A stretch of 64,000 bases of DNA from Streptomyces sp. f51 (lineage in GTDB: Bacteria; Actinomycetota; Actinomycetes; Streptomycetales; Streptomycetaceae). Positions 49,793 through 57,993 of this stretch are shown one piece after another; the stretch's first letter is position 1; each line of letters begins with the position of its first letter. The notes beneath the pieces are model-generated. The model was not told where the DNA came from. It was given only the letters and a program-made list of their open reading frames with translations, and ran no database searches. The DNA is taken from assembly GCF_037940415.1 (NCBI RefSeq), contig NZ_CP149798.1, positions 4,621,001 through 4,685,000 of the forward strand. The letters run 5' to 3'. A program made the position numbers and the translations under genes.

Positions 49793-51022
49793 TCAGCGGC
49801 CGACGACCGCGCCCGCGTAGACGTTGTCCGGGGTGACGATCTGTGTGACGGCCCGGGCGACCAGCGTGGACGGTTCCTGGCCCTGGTAGGTGATGTCGGT
49901 GTTGATCATGATGACCAGGGTGGCCTTCTTCGAGGGCAGATAGACGGTCACGGTCTCGTATCCCGGCAGGGAGCCGTTGTGCCCGATCCACCCGCTGGCG
50001 TTGAAGATGCCGAGGCCGTACGTCGTTCCCGGGAAGCCGGTCGGCAGTGTCTTCAGGCGCTGGGCCTGGGTCTGGGGGCTGAGCAGGGTGCCGGTGGCGA
50101 CGACCTTCGCCCAGCGCCGCAGGTCGTGCAGGTTCGAGATCATCGCCCCCGCGGCCCAGGCCCAGCTCGGGTTCCAGTTCGTGGAGTTCGCGACCTCGCC
50201 GCTCAGCGTCTGGTCGGTGTAGCCCTGCGGGTGCGGCTTCGGGAACTCGTTCCCCTTCGGGAACAGCGTGTGGCGCAGGCCCGCGGGGCGCAGGACGCGC
50301 TGGTGGATGAAGTCGCGCAGCTTCTGCCCGCCGGCCTTCTCGACGACCAGGCCGAGCAGGACGAGGTTGGTGTTGGAGTACTGGAACTGCGCGCCGGGCG
50401 CGAACGTGTTCCGGTGCTTGAAGCCGTACGCGAGCAGTTCCCGCGGGGTGAAGACCCGCTGGGGGTCGCTCAGCAGGTCGTGCACGAAGTCCGGGTCGGA
50501 CGTGTACGGGAACAGTCCGCTGCGCATCTCGGCGAGCTGGCGCAGGGTGATGTTCCGGCCGTTCGGGACGCCGGGAATGTAGCGGGAGATCGGGTCGTCC
50601 AGGCGGACCCGGTGCCGGTCCACGAGTTCGAGCAGCGCGGTGACGGTGAAGGTCTTGGTCTCGCTGCCGATCCGGACGTAGGAGTCGACGGACATCGGCT
50701 TGCGGGTGGTGGTGTCGGCGACGCCGGTCGCGCGGACGTAGTTCCCCTTGCCGGGCATCCACAGTCCGACGACGACACCGGGGATGTTCGCCTGCCGCCG
50801 GACGTCCGCGACGGCCTTGTCCAGCCGTGCGCTCAGCGCGGGGCTCAGACTGCCGCGCGCGTTGTCGTCCGTTCCGTATCCGCCGGTGTCCGCCGCGCGG
50901 GCGACGGTGGCGCGGGCGCCCGTCGGGTGGAGGGCCGCGGCGGGGGTGGCTGTGATCGGGGCCAGCACGGACGCTGCGAGCAGGGCGGCGGCGAACGGTC
51001 GGCGGTAGGAGCGATGTCGCAT
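49793..51022 (-). CDS. Exported serine hydrolase (beta-lactamase/DD-peptidase family)
   Basis: The product has 409 residues with a signal peptide (about 1-30, AAA|LH). The penicillin-recognising motifs are S-x-x-K in GSETK (Ser120, Lys123), Y-S-N in QYSNTN, and HNGSLPGY in the KTG position. The pattern is like the Streptomyces R61 DD-carboxypeptidase. It should cleave D-alanyl-D-alanine or a related peptide ester outside the cell. It may also act as a beta-lactamase-like esterase. The substrate cannot be told from sequence. It converges with the alcohol dehydrogenase gene. Confidence 0.9.
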   Translation of the reverse strand: MRHRSYRRPFAAALLAASVLAPITATPAAALHPTGARATVARAADTGGYGTDDNARGSLSPALSARLDKAVADVRRQANIPGVVVGLWMPGKGNYVRATGVADTTTRKPMSVDSYVRIGSETKTFTVTALLELVDRHRVRLDDPISRYIPGVPNGRNITLRQLAEMRSGLFPYTSDPDFVHDLLSDPQRVFTPRELLAYGFKHRNTFAPGAQFQYSNTNLVLLGLVVEKAGGQKLRDFIHQRVLRPAGLRHTLFPKGNEFPKPHPQGYTDQTLSGEVANSTNWNPSWAWAAGAMISNLHDLRRWAKVVATGTLLSPQTQAQRLKTLPTGFPGTTYGLGIFNASGWIGHNGSLPGYETVTVYLPSKKATLVIMINTDITYQGQEPSTLVARAVTQIVTPDNVYAGAVVGR

Positions 51023-51331
51023 GGGGGGCGCCTCTTCCGGATCAGGTCCAGGTCACGGGGGACACGGGAACAGACGGCAACACCACCATCCGGGCCGTCG
51101 ACAGGAGCGCCGGTCCGATCAGCGTTCCGGCAAGTCCACTCGATCGGAGCCACGCAGGGACGCGGCCGCCCGCAACCCTTCGGTGCGCTCGCGGGTCTGC
51201 TGTACGGCGTGAGGGATCAGGACGGCCCTGGTCCGGGCGGGAGCGGTGACGAAAACGGGAGCGGGAGCGGGAACGCGGGGGCGGGCGACGGGAGCGGGAA
51301 CGGGATCGCGCGAGCGGGAACGGGGGACGGG
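51023..51331. other. Intergenic region with short hexamer-like repeats
   Basis: This gap holds the promoter of the serine hydrolase and ends in a run of GGGAGC/GGGAAC words (51247-51331). The run is in frame with the following gene and could be an N-terminal Gly/Ser/Asn-rich extension if GTG 51209 is used. No other gene is seen. Confidence 0.4.
51247..51331. repeat. GGGAGC/GGGAAC hexanucleotide repeats
   Basis: About eight imperfect hexamer copies (GGGAGC, GGGAAC, GGGGCG, GGGATC) run in tandem before the membrane-protein start. The tract is slippage-prone. Confidence 0.6.
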
Positions 51332-51886
51332 ATGACGGAAGGGACGAGCCGCCGTGAGCGCCTGCGGCGGGCGAAGCCGACGGGGATCCTGCTCCTGGTG
51401 ATCGCCGGTCTGTTCGCGATCGGCACGGCGATCACCTGGCTGGCGGTGACGCACTTCGTCTACGCCTCGGGCCTGGCGGGCACGTCCGGCCATCTCAAGG
51501 TCGAGGCCTGCACATGGAGCGGGATCGGAGGCCACCGGTCTCCACACTGCCACGGCGTCTTCCGTTCCGACGACGGGACGATGGTGGATCCGGACGCCAC
51601 GATCGACAACCACCTGTCGGTCGGCAGAGTGGTGGGCCTGCGCCGGACGGCCTCGGGCGGCTACGAACGGACGGGCGCGGGCGCCGTGTTCGGCTGGCTG
51701 GCGGTGTCCCTTTTCGGCCTGATGGTGCTGGTCCTGGGCGCCGCGGTGACGAGCGCCGTGACGGGCTCCCGGGACACCCCCCGCGCCCTGACGAAACTGC
51801 TCGGGGCACTGCTGGCCGCGACACTGGCGAGCGCGCTCATCGGGGGAGTGGCGGCGATGGCGGGGGCACTTGGGGGCTGGGGGTGA
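51332..51886 (+). CDS. Membrane protein with external cysteine pair, function unknown
   Basis: The product has 184 residues. There are three hydrophobic helices: GILLLVIAGLFAIGTAITWL, FGWLAVSLFGLMVLVLGAAV and LLGALLAATLASALIGGVAA. Between the first and second lies a soluble loop (EACTWSGIGG and PHCHGVFRSDDGTM) with two Cys and a HxH pattern, possibly exposed outside. The start is ATG 51332. A GTG at 51209 would add a low-complexity Gly/Ser/Asn-rich segment made by the hexamer repeats. The function is unknown. Confidence 0.65.
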   Translation: MTEGTSRRERLRRAKPTGILLLVIAGLFAIGTAITWLAVTHFVYASGLAGTSGHLKVEACTWSGIGGHRSPHCHGVFRSDDGTMVDPDATIDNHLSVGRVVGLRRTASGGYERTGAGAVFGWLAVSLFGLMVLVLGAAVTSAVTGSRDTPRALTKLLGALLAATLASALIGGVAAMAGALGGWG

Positions 51887-52025
51887 CGGAGCGGCGTCGG
51901 CCGGGCCGGGGAGGCCAATTCCGATGGGCCGCACCGCAGTTGGCCCGAAGCCGGGTTCCAGGGGCTGTGTGTCGTTGCGTAATGGCTTGACCAAGGTTCT
52001 CCGCAGGTCCGTCTTCTGTCTTGTT

Positions 52026-52049
52026 AGGTAAGCCTTCCCTGGCTTACCT
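52026..52049. promoter_or_regulatory. DtxR/iron-box-like inverted repeat upstream of the ZIP transporter gene
   Basis: AGGTAAGCC and its complement GGCTTACCT flank TTCCCT. With the leading TT, the left arm reads TTAGGTAAGCC, which matches the Streptomyces iron-box half-site (TTAGGTTAGGC type). It lies 35 bases before the start of a metal transporter gene. A DtxR-family metal repressor (DmdR1 or MntR type) is the natural candidate. Confidence 0.6.
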
Positions 52050-52084
52050 TCTGGGGCGTCCTCGAACCCCAGACCGGAGAATCC

Positions 52085-52912
52085 ATGTCCAGCGCGAACG
52101 TCGTCCTGCTCGGTGCCATCGCAGGCTTCACCATCTATCTCGGCCTCCCCATCGGCCGCCTGCGGACGCCGACACCCCGCCTCAAGGCGGGCCTGAACGC
52201 CGTCGCCATCGGCATCCTGGTCTTCCTCGTGTGGGACGTCCTGGCACACGCCTGGGAGCCGGTCGACGGGGCGCTCGCCGGCCACGACTGGGGCTCGGTC
52301 GCCACCGGAGGCGGCACGCTGGCCGTGGGGCTGACGCTCGGGCTGGCCGGGCTCGTGCACTACGACGGCTGGATGGCCCGCCGCCGGGCCGCCGCCGCGC
52401 GCCCCGCGGGACCCGGCGCCGCCGCCACCACCGAGCTGGCCCCGGCGACCCGCAGTCAGGCGGGCTCGCTCGCGCTGATGATCGCCACCGGTATCGGCCT
52501 GCACAACTTCGCCGAGGGGCTGGCCATCGGCAACTCCGCCGCCAAGGGCGAACTCTCCCTCGCCGTCCTACTGATCATCGGGTTCGGCCTGCACAACGCC
52601 ACCGAGGGCTTCGGCATCGTCGCCCCGCTCGCCGCCGAGGGCGAACGTCCTTCCTGGTCCACGCTGTTGTGGCTCGGCCTGATAGGCGGCGGCCCCACCT
52701 TCCTCGGCACGGTCGTCGGCCAGCACCTGGTGAACGACACCCTCTCGATCGCCTTCCTCGGCCTCGCCGCCGGCTCGATCCTCTACGTGGTGATCGAGTT
52801 GCTGGCCGTCGCCCGCAAGACCGGACTGAAGACGCTCACCACCTGGTGCATCCTGGCCGGCCTGCTGCTCGGCTTCGCCACGGACGCCGTCGTCACGGCC
52901 GCCGGCGCCTGA
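52085..52912 (+). CDS. ZIP-family metal transporter
   Basis: The product has 275 residues. Eight hydrophobic helices are expected. The ZIP metal-binding motifs are on helices 4 and 5: HNFAEGLAIGNSA and HNATEGFGIVAP. A His/Arg-rich loop (MARRRAAAARP) lies before them. It moves zinc, iron or manganese across the membrane, and the direction cannot be read from sequence. The DtxR-like inverted repeat at 52026-52049 suggests metal-dependent control. The DUF4389 gene converges 25 bases downstream. Confidence 0.9.
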   Translation: MSSANVVLLGAIAGFTIYLGLPIGRLRTPTPRLKAGLNAVAIGILVFLVWDVLAHAWEPVDGALAGHDWGSVATGGGTLAVGLTLGLAGLVHYDGWMARRRAAAARPAGPGAAATTELAPATRSQAGSLALMIATGIGLHNFAEGLAIGNSAAKGELSLAVLLIIGFGLHNATEGFGIVAPLAAEGERPSWSTLLWLGLIGGGPTFLGTVVGQHLVNDTLSIAFLGLAAGSILYVVIELLAVARKTGLKTLTTWCILAGLLLGFATDAVVTAAGA

Positions 52913-52937
52913 ACGGGGACCGTCCTTCCTGCTCGGG

Positions 52938-53615
52938 CTACGGACGGGAACCGCTCGCCGGGATCTTCGTGAGAGGGGAGTCCTGCCCGCCCTGGTCGAG
53001 GCGGAACGGCGGGTACTCGTCGGTCATCAGCGCTGCATAGGCGCCGACCCGTGCGACCCAGCGGGCCAGACCGAGCAGGAAGCCGAAGAGGTGACCCGGG
53101 TAGCGGCCCGTGAACATCAGGATGATCACGGCGACCAGGGAGAGAAAGGGGATCAGGCCGACGCCACGCCAGTTCTCCCAATCGCCCCAGCCGCCGAAGA
53201 AGATCCCGACGACGATGTACTGCGGGATGGCCAGCAGCCACCACTTCACCAGGACCAGGCCGCGGGACAGACGCTCGGGATAGGCGACATCGAAACGCGC
53301 CGGGTAGCTGGGCACGTCCGCCAGGGTGAACGGGGGGTACTGGTCGGTGCCGAGCACGGTGTGCGCGTAGTAGCTGACACGCCAGTTCCACCGCATCACG
53401 CCGACGTTGAAGTCGAAGAGGGAGCGGGGGTAGCGGCCGGTGAACAGGATGGCGAAGAAGGCGAAGAGGGTGACGAAGGCGAACGCGATCCACAGGAAGA
53501 ACAGCACGATGTAGTGCGGGATGGCGAGGAACCACTTCACCAGCCACATCCATCTGGACAGCTGAGGATCGACGAACGCCTCGACGCGCACGGGTGACGC
53601 GGTGCCAGGAATCAT
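52938..53615 (-). CDS. DUF4389 family membrane protein
   Basis: The product has 225 residues. It consists of two similar halves. Each has a VKW-(F/W)-LAIP-(H/Q)-YIV membrane helix, then a second helix ending FTGRYP, and then a YPPF motif (residues about 20-100 and 120-215). DUF4389 is a membrane family with this duplication. The function is unknown. The ATG at 53615 (MIPGTASPVRV) begins the similarity; the longer frame would add an unlikely N-terminus. It converges with the ZIP transporter gene. Confidence 0.85.
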   Translation of the reverse strand: MIPGTASPVRVEAFVDPQLSRWMWLVKWFLAIPHYIVLFFLWIAFAFVTLFAFFAILFTGRYPRSLFDFNVGVMRWNWRVSYYAHTVLGTDQYPPFTLADVPSYPARFDVAYPERLSRGLVLVKWWLLAIPQYIVVGIFFGGWGDWENWRGVGLIPFLSLVAVIILMFTGRYPGHLFGFLLGLARWVARVGAYAALMTDEYPPFRLDQGGQDSPLTKIPASGSRP

Positions 53616-53798
53616 GTGGGCAAACCCCTTTCGAGCGTCCCCGCCCGGCGGGCCGTCCGCGGCTGCCCTCACCTGTACGGGCAGGCAGGCGATCGCCCGA
53701 TCATGAATTCAGGCTCGCACGCGAGACGGAGGGCCGCGACTCGGGTGCTTCCGCCACCTGTGCGTGCCGACGAGGCGGCACCGCCCCCCGTACCGGCC

Positions 53799-54917
53799 TC
53801 AGTGCGACAGTGTCGCCGGGCTTCCGCCGTTCGCCTCGTAGCCTGCCACCGCCAGGGCGCGGTAGATCGCGTAGTCCGAGGCCGGGTCGGGGCTCAGGGT
53901 CCAGGGGAGGGCGCCCACGTGGCCGTCCACGTGCACCAGTTGGTCCATCGCCTCGGCCCAGCGCTCGCCGCGGACCAGGAAGCAGACCAGCAGATGGCGT
54001 ACGTGGGCGAGCATCGGGTCGTCGGGGCGGGCCGCGTGGACCGCGTACAGCGCGCCGTGGACGGCCTTGGTGACGACCTCGCTCTGGTAGAAGCTGCGGA
54101 CCAGGTTCACCTCGGGAAGGTGCTCGAAGACCGCGAAGAGCGGCATCGCCGCCAGCAGGGAGCCCTGCGGCGCGCGGGCCGCGGCCGCCTCGGCGAACGC
54201 CTGCGCCGTCTCCCGCGAACCGTGCCACTTCTCGCACCAGTAGTGCAGGGCCGCCAGATGCGCGCCCATGTGGGAGGGCGCGCGGTCCAGGATCTTCAGC
54301 CAGAGTTTCTCGAACTCCGGCTGGGAGTAGCCGAGTCCACGGGCCACCGACAGCTCGACGATGTACGGGATCGGGTCACCGGGGGACAGCAGCGCCGCCT
54401 CGCCGCACGCGGACCGCGCCTCCTCCATGATGATCCGGAAGTCGTCGGTCCCCGGGGTCGACGTCCGCCAGGCCTGCTGCACCAGGAACTCGGCGTGCAC
54501 CGCGGCGCCGCCGGCGTCCTTGGGGGCCTCGGCACGCCACACGCGCAGCCACTGGCCGCCCGGCGTCTCGCTGACCCCGCCGGGCCGCTGCTGGAGCTCC
54601 AGCGACGCGGCGCCCGCGAAGGCCTGCACCCGCTGCCAGCGGATCTCGCCCTCGGTCTCCGTGCCGGCCAGCAGCTGCGAGGCCGCGCGGTAGTCCTGGG
54701 TCCGCTGCACCACGTCCAGGACGCTCAGCAGATCCGCGTCGGGTCCCGGCATACGGATGTCCAGCTCCTCCTGGCGCAGGAAGCCGTAGTTCGCCGGGTC
54801 CGCGGCGTCCGGGTCACCGGGCGTGACGAGCTGTATACCGGTGCGCCTGCGCCGGAGCACCGGCAGCAGGACCACGCTGAACATGGCCAGCGCCATCAGG
54901 ACCCAGAGAATCTCCAT
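53799..54917 (-). CDS. Membrane-anchored TPR-like protein, function unknown
   Basis: The product has 372 residues. An N-terminal anchor (MEILWVLMALAMFSVVLLPVL) is followed by the soluble rest. Helix-rich segments from about residue 60 on (SVLDVVQRTQDYRAASQLLAG; LLVCFLVRGERWAEAMDQLVHVDGHV; YRALAVAGYEA) resemble tetratricopeptide-like helices. No catalytic motif is visible. It is conserved in Streptomyces as a hypothetical protein from memory. The start is ATG 54917. It is divergent from the cystathionine gamma-synthase gene with a 113-base gap. Confidence 0.75.
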   Translation of the reverse strand: MEILWVLMALAMFSVVLLPVLRRRRTGIQLVTPGDPDAADPANYGFLRQEELDIRMPGPDADLLSVLDVVQRTQDYRAASQLLAGTETEGEIRWQRVQAFAGAASLELQQRPGGVSETPGGQWLRVWRAEAPKDAGGAAVHAEFLVQQAWRTSTPGTDDFRIIMEEARSACGEAALLSPGDPIPYIVELSVARGLGYSQPEFEKLWLKILDRAPSHMGAHLAALHYWCEKWHGSRETAQAFAEAAAARAPQGSLLAAMPLFAVFEHLPEVNLVRSFYQSEVVTKAVHGALYAVHAARPDDPMLAHVRHLLVCFLVRGERWAEAMDQLVHVDGHVGALPWTLSPDPASDYAIYRALAVAGYEANGGSPATLSH

Positions 54918-55030
54918 GGCTCAAGCGAACCAGACGGGTCCGGCAATTGGCGAACCCGGTCCCGGGACGGCTTCGAGGACGGTCCCGTCGCGACGTCATG
55001 AACATCCGGAGAGCACTACGCTCGGGACTC

Positions 55031-56185
55031 ATGAGCGACAGGCACATCAGTCAGCATTTCGAGACGATCGCGATCCACGCGGGCAACACCGCCGACCCCC
55101 TCACCGGAGCGGTCGTCCCGCCGATCTACCAGGTCTCCACCTACAAGCAGGACGGCGTCGGCGGCCTGCGCGGCGGTTACGAGTACAGCCGCAGCGCCAA
55201 CCCCACCAGGACCGCCCTGGAGGAGAACCTCGCAGCCCTGGAGGGCGGTCGCCGCGGCCTCGCGTTCGCGTCGGGACTGGCGGCCGAGGACTGCCTGTTG
55301 CGTACGCTGCTCAGCCCCGGCGACCACGTGGTGATCCCCAACGACGCCTACGGCGGCACCTTCCGGCTCTTCGCCAAGGTCGTCTCCCGCTGGGGCGTGG
55401 AATGGTCGGTGGCCGACACCAGCGACCCCGAGTCGGTGCGGGCCGCCCTGACCCCCAAGACCAAGGTGATCTGGGTCGAGACGCCCTCCAACCCCCTCCT
55501 CGGCATCACGGACATCGCTGTGGTCGCGCAGATCGCGCGGGAGGCGGGCGCCCGGCTCGTCGTCGACAACACCTTCGCGACCCCCTACCTCCAGCAGCCG
55601 CTCGCGCTCGGCGCGGACGTCGTCGTGCACTCCCTGACCAAGTACATGGGCGGCCACTCGGACGTCGTCGGCGGCGCCCTGATCACCGGGGACAAGGAAC
55701 TCGGCGAGGAGCTGGCGTACCACCAGAACGCGATGGGCGCGGTCGCCGGGCCCTTCGACTCCTGGCTGGTGCTGCGCGGCACCAAGACGCTCTCCGTGCG
55801 CATGGACCGGCACAGCGAGAACGCGGGCCGGATCGCCGAGATGCTCACCCGGCACGCGCGCGTGACCCGCGTCCTGTACCCGGGTCTGCCGGAGCACCCC
55901 GGTCACGAGACCGCCGCCAAGCAGATGCGGGCGTTCGGCGGCATGGTCTCCTTCCAGGTCGCGGGCGGCGAGGAGGCGGCCGTCGAGGTCTGCAACCGCG
56001 CCAAGATCTTCACGCTGGGCGAGTCGCTGGGCGGAGTGGAGTCCCTGATCGAGCACCCGGGACGCATGACGCACGCCTCGGCCGCCGGCTCGGCGCTGGA
56101 GGTCCCCGCCGACCTCGTGCGTATCTCCGTGGGCATCGAGAACATCGACGACCTGCTCCAGGACCTCCAGCAGGCCCTGGGCTGA
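55031..56185 (+). CDS. metB: Cystathionine gamma-synthase
   Basis: This PLP enzyme of 384 residues is in the Cys/Met metabolism family. Y-x-R in EYSRSANPTR, GLAFASGLAAED, DNTFATPYLQQPLALGAD, the PLP-lysine loop SLTKYMGGHSD, and SLGGVESLIEHPGRMTHAS are all present. It condenses an activated homoserine with cysteine into cystathionine, in methionine synthesis. The family also contains gamma-lyases, so a reverse-transsulfuration role cannot be excluded. TACGCT lies 8 bases before the ATG (leaderless candidate). Confidence 0.92.
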   Translation: MSDRHISQHFETIAIHAGNTADPLTGAVVPPIYQVSTYKQDGVGGLRGGYEYSRSANPTRTALEENLAALEGGRRGLAFASGLAAEDCLLRTLLSPGDHVVIPNDAYGGTFRLFAKVVSRWGVEWSVADTSDPESVRAALTPKTKVIWVETPSNPLLGITDIAVVAQIAREAGARLVVDNTFATPYLQQPLALGADVVVHSLTKYMGGHSDVVGGALITGDKELGEELAYHQNAMGAVAGPFDSWLVLRGTKTLSVRMDRHSENAGRIAEMLTRHARVTRVLYPGLPEHPGHETAAKQMRAFGGMVSFQVAGGEEAAVEVCNRAKIFTLGESLGGVESLIEHPGRMTHASAAGSALEVPADLVRISVGIENIDDLLQDLQQALG

Positions 56186-56223
56186 GGCAGGGGCCCCGGC
56201 GGGCCTCCGCAGCTCCCCGCCGT

Positions 56224-56264
56224 CCGCCGCCCGCGGGCCCGGATCACCGGGTCGCGGGCGGCGG
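56224..56264. terminator. Terminator between metB and the sigma/membrane-protein pair
   Basis: Long GC-rich inverted repeat (CCGCCGCCCGCG with a bulge, then CCCGG) with an ATCA loop, between convergent genes. Confidence 0.65.
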
Positions 56265-56314
56265 CAGGCCACGGTCGGCGGTCGTCCCACCCCGTCCCGC
56301 CCGTGCCGGCCGGT

Positions 56315-56566
56315 TCACCAGTCCGTCACGAGGGGAGTCGTCTCCGACGGCGGCTCCACCCAGGGGCGGGCCGTGGCCGCCCAGACCGCGAAGACGACGA
56401 CCGCGCCGAGCAGTGCCAGCCACAGCAGCCGCCGCGCGGCCCTCCCGCGCCGCAGCATGCGGCCACCGCGCCGCACGACCTCGCCGTACAGGTCGGGCGG
56501 CACCACGGGCGGCGGTGCCTGTTCCAGGAGCCGTCGTACGGCCGCCTCGCGCTCCGGCAGGTTCAT
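56315..56566 (-). CDS. Small membrane protein coupled to a sigma-like gene
   Basis: The product has 83 residues. The first 50 residues are cytoplasmic and charged (EREAAVRRLLEQAPPPVVPPDLYGEVVRRGG, in two blocks). One membrane helix follows (LLWLALLGAVVVFAVWAAT, about 47-66) and a short external end. Its ATG overlaps the stop codon of the sigma-like gene (ATGA), so the two are translationally coupled. It has the layout of an anti-sigma factor (cytoplasmic domain plus one span), but there is no HxxxCxxC zinc motif and the cytoplasmic part is short. An anti-sigma role is inference only. Confidence 0.7.
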   Translation of the reverse strand: MNLPEREAAVRRLLEQAPPPVVPPDLYGEVVRRGGRMLRRGRAARRLLWLALLGAVVVFAVWAATARPWVEPPSETTPLVTDW

Positions 56567-57063
56567 GACGGCGCCACCTCCATACGGGCGGGCGCCGGAC
56601 CGCGCGGCGGGTGCAGCAGTGTCGCCATGGCGCGGGCGCAGATCGCCCGTACCCGTTCCGCCGGGAGACCGAGCAGGGCCGCCGCCTGCTCCTCCGCGAC
56701 CCCCTCGTACAGCCTGAGGACCAGGATCAGCCGTTCCTGGGGCGTGAGCCGGGCCAGGATGTGGTCCGGGGAGGTACGCCGGCGCCCGAAGCCCCCGTAC
56801 TGGTACCAGGCCGTGCGCTGGAACCGCGCGGCCAGCTGCCGGCGGGCGCTGTCGTAGGGGTCCTCGCCGTGCAGCCGGTCCCAGGAGGCGTACGTGTGGG
56901 CGAGGGCCAGCGTCAGCAGCCGCCGCGCGCGCGGGTTGGCGTCCCGGGGCTCCGCCGTGAGCAGCGTGGCGGTGTGCAGCAGCCGCCCCGCCGCGCCCGC
57001 CACGAACGCCTCGAACTCCCGCGCCCGGCGGACGCCTTGGGAGGCACGCCGTTCTCGCACCAC
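56563..57063 (-). CDS. Sigma factor-like protein (ECF type)
   Basis: The product has 166 residues. Region 2-like features are near the N-terminus (FEAFVAGAAGRLLHTATLLTAE; ALAHTYASWDRL). A clear sigma region 4 is in the second half (LTPQERLILVLRLYEGVAEEQAAALLGLPAERVRAICARAM). Region 2 is short and weak in the -10 motif. It may be a divergent SigE-like factor or a sigma-4-only DNA-binding protein. GTG is the start (57063), with GGGAGGC upstream. The coupled membrane protein (56315-56566) may regulate it. Confidence 0.7.
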   Translation of the reverse strand: MVRERRASQGVRRAREFEAFVAGAAGRLLHTATLLTAEPRDANPRARRLLTLALAHTYASWDRLHGEDPYDSARRQLAARFQRTAWYQYGGFGRRRTSPDHILARLTPQERLILVLRLYEGVAEEQAAALLGLPAERVRAICARAMATLLHPPRGPAPARMEVAPS

Positions 57064-57189
57064 GCCTCCCGCCCGAGGACCGCTCTGAGAAGGGGCCCGC
57101 GGCCACGTGCGACCCGTCGTACCCCGTACGACGAGGACCCGGTCTCATATGAGGCCAGGTGGCGCCTTCCGGTCAAGAGCCCGGCGCAC

Positions 57190-57282
57190 ATGCACGCGCG
57201 CGGGACGTACGCGCGCGCGTGACGTACGGGCGTGAGGCCCGCGCGCGGGAGGCGTCCGTACGCGCGCGGGATGGGGAGCGGC
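57190..57282. repeat. Alternating purine-pyrimidine CG-rich tract
   Basis: A region with ACGCGCGCG and GTACGCGCGCGC words in both orientations, such as CGTACGCGCGCGCGTGACG at about 57209. Alternating CG like this can adopt left-handed Z-DNA. It lies between the sigma-like and MarR genes, which are both on the minus strand. I see no gene in it. Confidence 0.55.
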
Positions 57283-57321
57283 GGCCCGGGACCACTGGGC
57301 CCGGTCCGCCCGCGGCCGTGT

Positions 57322-57846
57322 TCAGGAGGTCGGCTCGGACTCCGTGGCCGGCATGCCCTGGGTGGCCTGGCGGGCCGAGAGCGCGCCGTTGAAGCGGGTG
57401 AGGAGCGCGCAGAACGCCTCACGCTCCTCCGGTGCCCAATCGTGTGTCAGCTCGGCCATCAACTGACGCCGGGAGGTGCGTACTTCGTCCAGCCGGGACT
57501 GGCCGCGCGGGGAGAGCTGGAGCACGACGGCGCGGCCGTCCTCGGGGTGCGAGGTGCGCTTGACGAGGCCGGTGTCGACCAGCGGGGCGACCTGCCGGGT
57601 GACCGTCGAGGAGTCGATGCCCATGCTCGCCGCGAGCGCCTTGACGCCCATCGGGCCTTCCTTGTCCAGGCGGTTGAGCAGCAGGTAGGCGGCCCGGTCC
57701 ATGGAGTTGCGCACCTGCCCCACCCCGCCGAGCCGGGTCTGTTCCGCACGGCGCGCGAAGACCGCGACCTCGTGCTGAAGGGCTTCGAGAAGACCGGTGT
57801 CACCGACGGTCGTCATGTCCATCGACATCTCTGGTGTAGTGGGCAT
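57322..57846 (-). CDS. MarR-family transcriptional regulator
   Basis: The product has 174 residues. The winged helix LLLNRLDKEGPMGVKALAASMGIDSSTVTRQVAPLVDTGLVKR is followed by the wing HPEDGRAVVLQLSPRG (residues about 55-115). Helical ends form the dimer. Ligand and targets are unknown. It is divergent from the threonine dehydratase gene with 147 bases between, which makes that gene a possible target, though MarR proteins often act on themselves only. Confidence 0.9.
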   Translation of the reverse strand: MPTTPEMSMDMTTVGDTGLLEALQHEVAVFARRAEQTRLGGVGQVRNSMDRAAYLLLNRLDKEGPMGVKALAASMGIDSSTVTRQVAPLVDTGLVKRTSHPEDGRAVVLQLSPRGQSRLDEVRTSRRQLMAELTHDWAPEEREAFCALLTRFNGALSARQATQGMPATESEPTS

Positions 57847-57993
57847 GGCCGGGGGCTCAATTCATGCGTGGGGAGCTGGGTTGGGGGACAGGTTACGCGG
57901 CCGGGGCGCGGGCCGTACCGGCGCTGCGCAAACCGGGTCTCGGAGCGTGGTCACCACGGAGGTGCGCCCGCGTGAACTGCGAGACTGGTGGTC

